From the NCBI GenBank assembly GCA_019424645.1, contig JAHYZB010000014.1, forward strand, positions 11,990-26,243: 14,254 nucleotides of DNA, written 5' to 3'. Position numbers and translations under genes: made by a program. Each line of letters opens with the position of its first letter. Position 1 is the stretch's first letter. Shown here piece after piece: positions 1 to 6,696 of this stretch. The stretch comes from Oxalobacter formigenes. Lineage in GTDB: Bacteria; Pseudomonadota; Gammaproteobacteria; Burkholderiales; Burkholderiaceae_D. The notes beneath the pieces are model-generated. The model was not told the DNA's origin, made no database searches, and was given only the letters and a program-made list of their open reading frames with translations.

Positions 1-24
1 ATGATATGGCCGATCAAAATAATG

Positions 25-52
25 TTGACATTTTTTTTGATTCAGGGAAAAT
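25..52 (+). promoter_or_regulatory. Probable sigma70 promoter of the transporter operon
   Basis: A perfect -35 hexamer TTGACA (25-30) is followed after 16 bases by GAAAAT (47-52), a 4/6 match to the -10 consensus. Transcription would start near base 59, about 55 bases before the leader ORF start at 114. The poor -10 suggests that the promoter may need an activator, as sulfur-starvation promoters driven by CysB-type LysR regulators do; no activator site was identified. Confidence 0.45.
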
Positions 53-113
53 AGCATCCATAAAACATACTAATCCCATAGGATTAATATGAAAAAGGAA
101 AACAGGAAATATC

Positions 114-275
114 ATGAACCATTCAATTGACAATTTTGATACATCAGCTGGCGATGCGAAACGATCTTTCGCAGGCGGATCTTTATCCGTAAACTCCCAT
201 TTCTTTTCAGGCGTTTCTGTTTCCTCCGGACAAATGTCCATGTGTTGCCATTCCTTCTGTTGCTGTTGTTGCTGA
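114..275 (+). CDS. Cysteine-run leader peptide (candidate cysteine-responsive attenuator)
   Basis: A 53-codon ORF starts at ATG 114 with AGGAAA six bases upstream, on the same strand as and 219 bases ahead of the importer ATPase gene. The peptide is Ser-rich with no membrane segment, and ends MSMCCHSFCCCCC-stop: Cys codons at residues 44-45 and 49-53 (TGT TGC, then TGT TGC TGT TGT TGC TGA). Seven Cys in the last ten codons is far beyond chance for a normal protein. Known precedent: short poly-Cys ORFs in mycobacteria act as cysteine-responsive attenuators of sulfur genes, where ribosome stalling at Cys codons changes the downstream RNA fold. I infer the same role here, since the next genes encode an SsuABC/TauABC-class importer. 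Alternatives are a metal-sensing Cys-rich upstream ORF or a RiPP precursor; no RiPP modification enzyme is in the window. A 75-codon ORF on the opposite strand overlaps it and is considered less likely. Confidence 0.62.
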   Translation: MNHSIDNFDTSAGDAKRSFAGGSLSVNSHFFSGVSVSSGQMSMCCHSFCCCCC

Positions 276-494
276 TCTCACGATTACGATAACAGTGCTG
301 TCCTGACCGGTTTGTAAATTTACAGGCTGCGTCCATTCAAGGTTTTTTTCATTTTGTCCTGTTTCGATGCGGACAGGAAAAAAGACCGAATCAGCACCCC
401 GATTTTTTTCAAAAAACTGTAGTGGGCATTTTTTGCCCTGAAACCGGATTTTTCCGGTGACAAATATTTTTAATCCTCGTTTGAAGGAGAGATC
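276..494 (+). promoter_or_regulatory. Structured leader between poly-Cys ORF and importer genes
   Basis: This 219-base untranslated stretch holds several pairing elements. TGTCCTG occurs twice (299-305, 355-361). ACAGG at 322-326 can pair with CCTGT at 358-362, which can instead close a 6-bp hairpin with ACAGGA (357-362 with 373-378). There is a perfect 12-base palindrome TGTAAATTTACA (313-324). Two compact hairpins follow: GGGCA/TGCCC (424-428 with 434-438) and ACCGGA/TCCGGT (443-448 with 453-458), the latter followed by ATATTTTT (465-471), a weak U tract. Mutually exclusive pairings behind a Cys-rich ORF are what an attenuator would show. The fold is by eye only. Confidence 0.4.
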
Positions 495-1277
495 ATGGGA
501 TCCGTAGCCTATCTGGAACCGGTTTATTCTGCCGCTTTTGCACGGTCGAATATTATCGAATTGAAAGCGCTTTCCAAAAATTTTGGTGAGCTGAAAGTCC
601 TTGAAAATATCGATTTTGCGATCCGTGAAGGGGAAATATTCGCCATTATCGGTACCTCGGGATCGGGAAAAAGCACGTTTTTGAATATCATTTCCGGTCT
701 GCTCGAGCAGGATAGCGGTTCTTTTGCGATTTCGGGAAAAGCTAGCGGGCAGTTTGCCGGCTGGAAACGTATCGCTTACATGTTTCAGGAGGATCGCCTG
801 CTGCCCTGGCGCACGGTCAGGGATAACGTCGCTTTCGGCCTTGAAAACACCTCTCTCGGAAAACAGGCGAAAAAAGCGCGGATTGACGAGGTAATCGATC
901 TGGTCGGCCTGCATGAATTTGCCGATTACTGGCCGCATCAGATTTCCGGTGGCATGAGAAGCCGGGTTGCACTGGCGAGAAGTCTGGTGATCGAACCGGA
1001 AGTGCTGCTGATGGACGAGCCTTTTTCAAAGCTGGATGCCCAGACGCGTTCCCAGATGCACGGTGAGCTGCTCCGGCTTCACGACCTGACCGGTATGACG
1101 GTTGTTTTCGTGACGCACGATGTGGAAGAAGCTGCCGTTCTGGCAGACCGGGTTGCCGTTTTTTCTTCCCGTCCGGGGCGCGTGAAGGAAATTGTCGACG
1201 TAACTCTGGATCGTCCGCGATTGCTGACGGATGCCCGTCTCTCGGAACAGATCCGCACGCTGAGGAAAAAAATATGA
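495..1277 (+). CDS. ABC importer ATPase, NitT/TauT/SsuB family
   Basis: This 260-aa cytoplasmic ATPase energises import by the two following gene products. All ABC motifs are present: Walker A GTSGSGKST (53-61), Q-loop Gln98 in MFQED, signature ISGGMRSR (150-157), Walker B LLMDEP (171-176), D-loop Lys-Leu-Asp, and H-loop His208 in VFVTHD. The sequence RLLPWRTVRDNV after the Q-loop and LADRVAVFSSRPGRV near the C terminus are typical of SsuB/TauB/NrtD ATPases. The start at 495 has a strong AAGGAGA (484-490). The first 18 residues precede the conserved domain and look like an unusual N-terminal extension. The ORF overlaps the permease gene by four bases (ATGA). Family certain; substrate (sulfonate, taurine, other organosulfur or a pyrimidine/nitrile-type solute) not readable. 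Confidence 0.93.
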   Translation: MGSVAYLEPVYSAAFARSNIIELKALSKNFGELKVLENIDFAIREGEIFAIIGTSGSGKSTFLNIISGLLEQDSGSFAISGKASGQFAGWKRIAYMFQEDRLLPWRTVRDNVAFGLENTSLGKQAKKARIDEVIDLVGLHEFADYWPHQISGGMRSRVALARSLVIEPEVLLMDEPFSKLDAQTRSQMHGELLRLHDLTGMTVVFVTHDVEEAAVLADRVAVFSSRPGRVKEIVDVTLDRPRLLTDARLSEQIRTLRKKI

Positions 1278-2026
1278 AAACCGTTTCTCTGATCGGACAG
1301 CGGCTTTTGCTTGCCGCAATTGTCCTCGTGATATGGGAATTGTCTTCACGGCAGTTGCAGGCTTTCGTCTTGCCCGGCCCGCTGGCCGTGTTCGACGCGT
1401 TTGTGTCGCTGGTGAAAACCGACACGTTCTGGATGGATGTTGCCGTGACGGTGAGAAGGGTATTGCTCGGGTTTGTCCTTTCCGCCATCGTCGGTACGGT
1501 GATTGGTGTCGTGTTCGGGGCGAGCCGGAGACTGGCTGTTTTTTTCGAACCGGTCATTTCGGTATTGAATACGGTGTCATCGGCAATCTGGGCCGTGTTC
1601 GCGATTATCTGGTTCGGCATTTCGGATGCCAGCACGGTGACCGTCGTTTTCATGACGGCGATGCCGTTGATCCTGACGAATGTCTGGGAAGCGACCAAGA
1701 CGGTAGACCGCCAGTACGTTGAACTGGCCCGCAGTTTCCGGATGAACACGTTCCAGATTATCCGGAAGATTTATATCCCGACCATTTTGCCCGCGTTTTT
1801 TTCCGCGTCGCGTCTGGCTTTCGGTTTCGGGTGGCGTGTCTCGCTGGTTGCGGAAACGATTGGCGCGGGAAGCGGGATAGGTTACCGCCTGCGTCTGGCA
1901 GCGGATATGGTCCAGAGTGCACAGGTTTTTGCATGGACGGTGCTGCTGATCGTCTTCATGGTGCTGATTGAATCAGGTGTGATCAAGCCGGTGGAAAAGT
2001 GGCTTTTCCGCTGGAAATTATCTTAA
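1274..2026 (+). CDS. ABC importer permease, SsuC/TauC-like
   Basis: A 250-aa inner membrane protein of the binding-protein-dependent transport system family (BPD_transp_1). An N-terminal membrane segment (residues 8-22) precedes ELSSRQLQAFVLPGP, where SsuC-type permeases have their conserved LP-P motif. Further hydrophobic segments lie near 62-84, 95-115, 122-138 and at the C terminus (about 218-236). The cytoplasmic coupling (EAA-like) loop is at about 149-173: VELARSFRMNTFQIIRKIYIP followed by TILP. Inside the pore region WAVFAIIWFGI resembles the W-P-L-A-I-L-WFG block of SsuC but lacks the usual Pro, so substrate may differ from alkanesulfonates. Start overlaps the ATPase stop (ATGA), implying translational coupling. 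A homodimer with two ATPase copies is expected. Confidence 0.92.
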   Translation: MKTVSLIGQRLLLAAIVLVIWELSSRQLQAFVLPGPLAVFDAFVSLVKTDTFWMDVAVTVRRVLLGFVLSAIVGTVIGVVFGASRRLAVFFEPVISVLNTVSSAIWAVFAIIWFGISDASTVTVVFMTAMPLILTNVWEATKTVDRQYVELARSFRMNTFQIIRKIYIPTILPAFFSASRLAFGFGWRVSLVAETIGAGSGIGYRLRLAADMVQSAQVFAWTVLLIVFMVLIESGVIKPVEKWLFRWKLS

Positions 2027-2044
2027 AAATTCAGGAGAAACAAA

Positions 2045-3049
2045 ATGCGTAAATGGATAGTGGTTTCAGTTCTGGTGATTATTGCTGCGGCTGCTGCCGG
2101 GTATTTCTGGCTATCATCGCCGCCAGCACAGGCAAAAGAAAAAGTCCGGGTAGGGTACTGGACGAGCGGGGTCAGTCTGGGTTTCGGCACGGTTCTGGAA
2201 GAGCAAAAGTTTCTGGAAAAGGAAGGGCTGGAAGTTGAATTCGTCCGTTTTCCGGATCTGGCTGCCCAGATTCGTGCCCTGGCATCGGGTTCGATCGACG
2301 TCACCTTCGGTTCGCCTCTCTCGGCTATCTATGCGGCTGACGAGGAAGGGGTTCCTGTCGTGCTGATCGGTGCGTCACAGCCGGCTGACGCGGTGGTGGT
2401 TGTGCCGGAAGATTCACCGATCAAAACGCTTGCCGACCTGAAGGGGAAGAAGGTGGGCGGCACGTATCCGACTGCGGCGGTATCAGTTCTGTTGAATACG
2501 ATTGCCGATCAGGGATATGGGGTCAAGCCGGAAGATTTTTTGATTGTTGCCGGTAACGAATCGCGGCTCGTGCAGTTTCTGGCACAAAAACAGGTGGATG
2601 CCAGTGTGCTGAGAACCGTGACGGCCGATCAGGTCGGCAAGGAACTGAAACTGAAGACGATTGCCGGTTTGAGCGATGAATGGAAAAAGATTACCAAAAA
2701 CGATGCCCCTCCCTATATCGGTACGGTTGCCGCGACGAAAGACTTTGCCGTCAAAAATCCGGATGCGGCAGCCAAAGTCATCCGTGGCCTGATCGAAGCG
2801 CAGAAATGGGGAAGTGCCAACAAGGATCAGGTTGCGACGATTATGGAGAAAAAGGCCAATCTGCCTGAAAAAGACGCGCGTGTCTTTGCCAACCGGTGGG
2901 ACAACATGTACCAGACGGCCTTTGATCCGGTGACGATCAAAACGCTCAAGCTCGAACATGAAGCCTTCAAAAAAGTAGGCGTTATCAAAGGCCCTCTTAA
3001 CGAAGCCGTTTTTGTCACAGAACCTTACAAGAAAGCGACAGGTAAATAA
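2045..3049 (+). CDS. Periplasmic substrate-binding protein, NitT/TauT family (NMT1/SsuA-like)
   Basis: This 334-aa protein would capture the solute in the periplasm and deliver it to the permease. A Sec signal peptide is clear: MRKW, a hydrophobic core to residue 22, and a likely cut after SPPAQA at residue 30. The mature start KEKVRVGYWTSG followed by EKEGLEVEFVRF, AQIRALASGSIDVTFG and KTLADLKGKKVG is the standard pattern of the SsuA/TauA/NMT1 type II binding fold. There is no lipobox Cys, so it should be soluble. A good Shine-Dalgarno (CAGGAG, 2031-2036) lies ahead of ATG 2045, 18 bases after the permease. Its TAA overlaps the next ATG (TAATG). Ligand unknown. Confidence 0.92.
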   Translation: MRKWIVVSVLVIIAAAAAGYFWLSSPPAQAKEKVRVGYWTSGVSLGFGTVLEEQKFLEKEGLEVEFVRFPDLAAQIRALASGSIDVTFGSPLSAIYAADEEGVPVVLIGASQPADAVVVVPEDSPIKTLADLKGKKVGGTYPTAAVSVLLNTIADQGYGVKPEDFLIVAGNESRLVQFLAQKQVDASVLRTVTADQVGKELKLKTIAGLSDEWKKITKNDAPPYIGTVAATKDFAVKNPDAAAKVIRGLIEAQKWGSANKDQVATIMEKKANLPEKDARVFANRWDNMYQTAFDPVTIKTLKLEHEAFKKVGVIKGPLNEAVFVTEPYKKATGK

Positions 3050-4050
3050 TGAAAGCATTGATATTGAATGGACATGGTGGTCTGGAAAATCTGGAACTGG
3101 TGAATGACAAACCGCTTCCTGTCGCCGGTGAAGGGGAAGTACTGGTCAGGGTGAAAGCGTCGGCTTTCAATTATCACGATGTATTCACGGTTTCCGGCAT
3201 GCCGGGTATCAAGGTGCCGTTGCCGGTCGTGATTGGGCTGGATATCGCAGGCATCGTCGAGGAAGATTCGGGCGAGTGGAAGAAGGGCGACCGTGTTCTG
3301 GTCAATCCGGTCCGTCCCGGTATCGGCCTGATGGGGGAAATGATCGACGGCGGGATGGCGGAGTTTGCGGTAGCCCGTGCAGACCAGCTGCTGCGCATTC
3401 CGGATGCAGTCACTTTTTATCAGGCAGCTGCGTTGCCTGTGGCGTATGGAACGGCACATCGCATGTTCATCACGCACAACACAGTCAAGGCAGGCGATAC
3501 GGTGCTCATTCTGGGAGCCAGTGGCGGGGTGGGAACGGCGTCGGTTTTGCTGGCAAAGAAACTGGGTGCCGAAGTGATCGCCTGCGGCGGAAGCGAGGAA
3601 AAATGCGACGCGCTGAAAAAACTGGGCGCAGACCAGGTCATCAATTACCAGACAACCGATTTTGTCAAATGGGTTTACGGGCATTACGGCAAGCCGGAAC
3701 GCCGTGTTTACAAGGGTGGCGTGGACGTGATCGTGAATTTCACCGGGGGGGATACCTGGACGAAGTCCTTGAAAGCCGTCAAACGCGGCGGACAGGTTCT
3801 GGTTTGCGGTGCGACGGCAGGTTACGACCCGAAAGAGGATTTGCGCTACATCTGGACGTTTGAGCTGAACATCCGGGGATCGAACAGTTTTTATAACGAG
3901 AACCTGACGGATTTGCTCGATATGGTTGCCAAAGGTGAACTCGATCCCTACATCGACAGCGTTTTGCCGCTGGAACAGGCGTCAGAGGGGCTGGCACAAA
4001 TCAGGGACCGGAAGGTCATCGGCAAAATTATTGTGGACCCGACATTATGA
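3049..4050 (+). CDS. Medium-chain dehydrogenase/reductase, zinc-less quinone-oxidoreductase type
   Basis: A 333-aa cytoplasmic MDR-superfamily oxidoreductase. The N-terminal GroES-like domain covers about 1-125 and the nucleotide-binding Rossmann domain about 126-265, with the dinucleotide motif GASGGVG at 156-162 and VKAGDTVLILGA before it. The catalytic zinc Cys of alcohol dehydrogenases is replaced (ASAFNYHD, Asn41) and the four-Cys structural zinc lobe is missing, since VLVNPVRPG runs directly into a shortened loop. It is therefore more like NAD(P)H:quinone or enoyl reductases than zinc alcohol dehydrogenases. It sits between the importer and a thioesterase/ligase set, starting on the TAATG overlap, which suggests a step on the imported compound or its CoA ester. 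Exact reaction unknown. Confidence 0.88.
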   Translation: MKALILNGHGGLENLELVNDKPLPVAGEGEVLVRVKASAFNYHDVFTVSGMPGIKVPLPVVIGLDIAGIVEEDSGEWKKGDRVLVNPVRPGIGLMGEMIDGGMAEFAVARADQLLRIPDAVTFYQAAALPVAYGTAHRMFITHNTVKAGDTVLILGASGGVGTASVLLAKKLGAEVIACGGSEEKCDALKKLGADQVINYQTTDFVKWVYGHYGKPERRVYKGGVDVIVNFTGGDTWTKSLKAVKRGGQVLVCGATAGYDPKEDLRYIWTFELNIRGSNSFYNENLTDLLDMVAKGELDPYIDSVLPLEQASEGLAQIRDRKVIGKIIVDPTL

Positions 4051-4439
4051 AAAACGAAATCAATGCACTGATCCAATCGCGTCCTTTTCACCAGTGGCTT
4101 GGGCTGGAAGTGATTGATGTGGGTGAGGGACACGTTGAAATCACGGCCCAGTGGCGGCCTGAATGGATCGTTAATCCCGAAGGAAATTACATCCATGGCG
4201 GCATTCTGGCCTCACTGGTCGATCTCGGCGCGGACTGGGCACTCTTCTCCCATACCGGACGCGGGGTTCCGACCATCGATTTGCGTGTTGATTATCACGC
4301 TGCTGCGCGAGGAAACCTGCGCGTGGTTGGAACCGTGCTGAAACATGGCAGGCGGATATCCTCTGCCGAGGCGAAAGTGTTCGATGAAACCGGAAAACTG
4401 GTCGCCTCAGGCAGGGGCGTTTACCAGACAGGGGAATGA
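4047..4439 (+). CDS. PaaI-like hotdog-fold thioesterase
   Basis: A 130-aa single hotdog-domain protein of the PaaI/4HBT acyl-CoA thioesterase family. The hallmark NYIHGGILASLVD (47-59) contains the HGG turn (50-52) at the start of the long hot-dog helix and the usual acidic catalytic residue Asp59. The following strands (TIDLRVDYHAAARG; LRVVGTVLKHGRR; SSAEAKVFDETGKLVASG) match the family in order and length. Such enzymes hydrolyse aryl- or acyl-CoA thioesters, often as housekeeping for a CoA-ligase pathway. A CoA ligase is two genes downstream, so a role on its product or on misacylated CoA is likely. Start ATGA overlaps the dehydrogenase stop. Native substrate not deducible. Confidence 0.88.
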   Translation: MKNEINALIQSRPFHQWLGLEVIDVGEGHVEITAQWRPEWIVNPEGNYIHGGILASLVDLGADWALFSHTGRGVPTIDLRVDYHAAARGNLRVVGTVLKHGRRISSAEAKVFDETGKLVASGRGVYQTGE

Positions 4440-5197
4440 ACATGTTTTCGCTTGACCATCTTGTCATCAATACCCGGTTCAATCTGGACACTTATCGGGC
4501 TTTCTTCAGCGCGCTCGGTTTTACGTTGACGCCGAAGAGCCGCCACAGTCTGGGTTCGGTGAATCACCTCATCCTGTTTCAGGATTCTTATCTCGAACTG
4601 ATCGGACTGGAACAGGATGGCCCTGTCCGAAAGGACATCCTGGAAAGCCGGATGGGAATTGACGGGTTTGTATTGAAGATGGATGAAGAAGAGGCCGTTT
4701 TGACCGATCTGGAAAAGGCCGGTTTGCGTGCTAATGCTCCCCAGCGTTTCAGCCGTATCGTTGAAAACGGCGGCGAGGCGGAATTCGTTGCCGTCAGGCT
4801 GGAACCGGGCCAGTTTGCTGAAGGCCGCGTGTATTTTTGCCGTCACCTGACACCGGAACTGGTGTGGCAGAAGGCGTATATGACGCATCCGAACGGCGTT
4901 TCCGGAATCAGCAAATTGACGATTGCGTCGGCTGAGCCGGATGTGACCCGCGAGGCTTACGGCAGGCTCGGAAAATTGCAAGGGATCGAACTCGAAATTT
5001 GCAGTATTGAGGAGGCCCGGAAACGGTTCGGCATGCATACCGTACAGGGCGGCCGGTTTCAGGCGATCACTTTTACCGGAGCGGATTTGCACAAGCTGGC
5101 AGGGTTCTTGCTAGATGCAAAAGTATCGTATTTTTTTGTCGGAGAAAGCATTCTTGTCCCTTTGAAGGATGGGAGTGTACTGGAGTTTGAATCATGA
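4436..5197 (+). CDS. VOC / glyoxalase-like domain protein
   Basis: A 253-aa protein of the vicinal oxygen chelate superfamily, resembling the glyoxalase-like domain family (Glyoxalase_3). The N-terminal beta-alpha-beta module begins FSLDHLVINT with candidate metal ligands His8, His44 (in SVNHLILF) and Glu54 (in SYLELIG). A second module occupies about 150-253 (ISKLTIAS..., FQAITFTGAD..., VLEFES). This is the two-module layout of metal-dependent lyases, isomerases and dioxygenases, so an enzyme role is plausible, but the reaction is unknown. The ATGA overlap with the thioesterase stop places it firmly in the operon. ATG 4442 is an alternative start two codons in. Confidence 0.82.
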   Translation: MNMFSLDHLVINTRFNLDTYRAFFSALGFTLTPKSRHSLGSVNHLILFQDSYLELIGLEQDGPVRKDILESRMGIDGFVLKMDEEEAVLTDLEKAGLRANAPQRFSRIVENGGEAEFVAVRLEPGQFAEGRVYFCRHLTPELVWQKAYMTHPNGVSGISKLTIASAEPDVTREAYGRLGKLQGIELEICSIEEARKRFGMHTVQGGRFQAITFTGADLHKLAGFLLDAKVSYFFVGESILVPLKDGSVLEFES

Positions 5198-6696
5198 ATC
5201 TGGGAACGCTTGGAGAAAAAACGGAGCCGTCAAAAACGGCGTTTGTAAGCCTCGTGGATGGCATTCACTATACCTATGCCGATCTTCGGAGAATATCTGA
5301 CACCGTTGCTGCCGATCTGGTGGACGAATTTGTAAAAGGCACGAAAATTGCGCTGGTCGGGGTCAATTCCGGCGCTTACATGGCGACATTGCTGGGCATC
5401 ATGAAAGCGGGAATGGTCGCCGTACCGGTCAATCCGAAGCTGCCGCAAGCGCGGATCAGTGACATACTGGACGATTCGGGAGCGCAACTGGTTTTTGCGG
5501 ACGAGGGTCTTAAAGTATCCCTGCCGAAAACACGGCCTGTCAAAGACTTTTATACATCTGGAAACCGTTCTTTTGAAACGGCCGTTCCTGACGAAAGGCA
5601 GCCGGCGTTGATTCTGTATACGTCGGGCTCGACAGGCAAGCCCAAGGGCGTTGTCCTCTCCCACCAGAGCCATGTCTGGACGGCTTTTGCGCGTGTGGAC
5701 ATCATGTCCCTGCAAGATGAGGTAACGCTTATTGCTGCCCCGCTTTTTCACATGCAGGCGCTTGCCCTGGCGTTCTGGGTGCTCGCCTCAGGTGGAAAGG
5801 CCGTGATATTGCCACGGTTTTCCACGGCATCCTATCTCGATGCAATCGAAACTTACCGATGCACTTTTGTCACAGCGGTTCCTCCAATGATCGAGGCCAT
5901 ATTGCGTGACGATGGCATTCATATGGCCGATCTTTCTTCCGTGCGGATCATTCGTCTCGGATCGGCTCCGGTCTTGCCGGGCCTTTACCAGCGGATTGCC
6001 GCAATATTGCCGTATGCGGTCATTCTGGTCGGTTACGGGACGACGGAGTCCGGCCCGGTCACGTTTGGCGCGCATCCTGATGGCGTGCCGTTGCCGTCGC
6101 TTTCCTATGGTTATCCGCATGCGGAAGTCGATGTCCGCCTGAATGCCAATGATGTTCTTGAAATTCGTTCTCCGGCAATGATGAACAGTTATCACAACCG
6201 GCCGGAACTGTCGCCCTTCACTGAAGACGGCTATTACGTGACAGGCGATGTATTCAGGCGCGACGGTCAGGGTTTTTATGCTTTTGTCGGCAGGGCGGAC
6301 GACATGTTCGTTTCAGGCGGCGAGAACATTTATCCCGGAGAGGTGGAAACCTTGCTGGCAACGCATCCGGACGTCGTGAATTCCTGCGTGGTTCCGGTTG
6401 ATGACGAGATCAAGGGTACGAAACCGGTTGCTTTCGTCATACGTCATGGAACTGTTTCTGAAGAAAAACTCAGGCAACACGTGCTGGACCGGGCGGCACC
6501 GCATATCCATCCGCGCAGGGTGTGGTTTCTGGACAGTTTTCCGGTGACGGATACCAATAAGATCGACCGCAAGAAATTGATGGCGGAAGCGGCAAAACGG
6601 GTCAGGGAGAAATCCTGTCGGGGAGCATATGACAGAGGCACTGAATGCCTTTCTTGCGATGGCAAGGCGACATGGGTTCTTGACCCGGAATATTGA
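5194..6696 (+). CDS. AMP-forming acyl-CoA synthetase/ligase with aberrant C-terminal tail
   Basis: A 500-aa ANL-superfamily ligase that adenylates a carboxylate and transfers it to CoA. Motifs: P-loop YTSGSTGKPKG (142-152), YGTTES (281-286), TGD (350-352), GRADDMFVSGGENIYPGEVE (367-386), and the catalytic lysine Lys456 in NKIDRKKL. It is translationally coupled to the VOC gene (ATGA). The conserved domain ends near residue 470. From about residue 473 the reading frame passes through DNA that reads as PepV-like dipeptidase in another frame, so the last 28 residues (including CRGAYD and WVLDPEY) are not ligase-like. I infer that the native stop was lost in a deletion that fused this gene to the next. 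The enzyme should still be active, since Lys456 is intact. Substrate unknown; a carboxylate derived from the imported solute is a reasonable guess. Confidence 0.9.
   Translation: MNLGTLGEKTEPSKTAFVSLVDGIHYTYADLRRISDTVAADLVDEFVKGTKIALVGVNSGAYMATLLGIMKAGMVAVPVNPKLPQARISDILDDSGAQLVFADEGLKVSLPKTRPVKDFYTSGNRSFETAVPDERQPALILYTSGSTGKPKGVVLSHQSHVWTAFARVDIMSLQDEVTLIAAPLFHMQALALAFWVLASGGKAVILPRFSTASYLDAIETYRCTFVTAVPPMIEAILRDDGIHMADLSSVRIIRLGSAPVLPGLYQRIAAILPYAVILVGYGTTESGPVTFGAHPDGVPLPSLSYGYPHAEVDVRLNANDVLEIRSPAMMNSYHNRPELSPFTEDGYYVTGDVFRRDGQGFYAFVGRADDMFVSGGENIYPGEVETLLATHPDVVNSCVVPVDDEIKGTKPVAFVIRHGTVSEEKLRQHVLDRAAPHIHPRRVWFLDSFPVTDTNKIDRKKLMAEAAKRVREKSCRGAYDRGTECLSCDGKATWVLDPEY

Noticed and set aside
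14..241. 75-codon ORF on the - strand opposite the poly-Cys leader ORF
   Set aside because: Its second half crosses the TTGACA promoter region, its ribosome site is spaced badly, and it leads nowhere. The + strand ORF has better signals and context. Its first 35 codons do look somewhat protein-like, so it is not fully excluded.
114..275. Poly-Cys ORF as a RiPP precursor
   Set aside because: No YcaO, radical SAM, lanthionine or peptidase-export maturation genes are in the window; the importer has the SsuABC/TauABC uptake layout with a binding protein, not the exporter type. Held as a secondary reading only.
355..380. Hairpin TCCTGT/ACAGGA as a + strand terminator
   Set aside because: It is followed by A's and not T's, so it cannot be a rho-independent terminator; kept only as an alternative pairing element.
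367..441. Second small ORF (24 codons, MRTGKK...) in the operon leader
   Set aside because: No ribosome site and no notable composition; it falls within the hairpin region.
1333..1722. 129-codon + strand ORF inside the permease gene
   Set aside because: Out-of-frame shadow of the permease with Arg/Gly-rich composition; the permease frame has clear membrane segments and family motifs.
817..1749. 310-codon - strand ORF across the ATPase and permease genes
   Set aside because: Long only because of codon bias on the other strand; low-complexity Ser/Arg/Thr composition and no domain.
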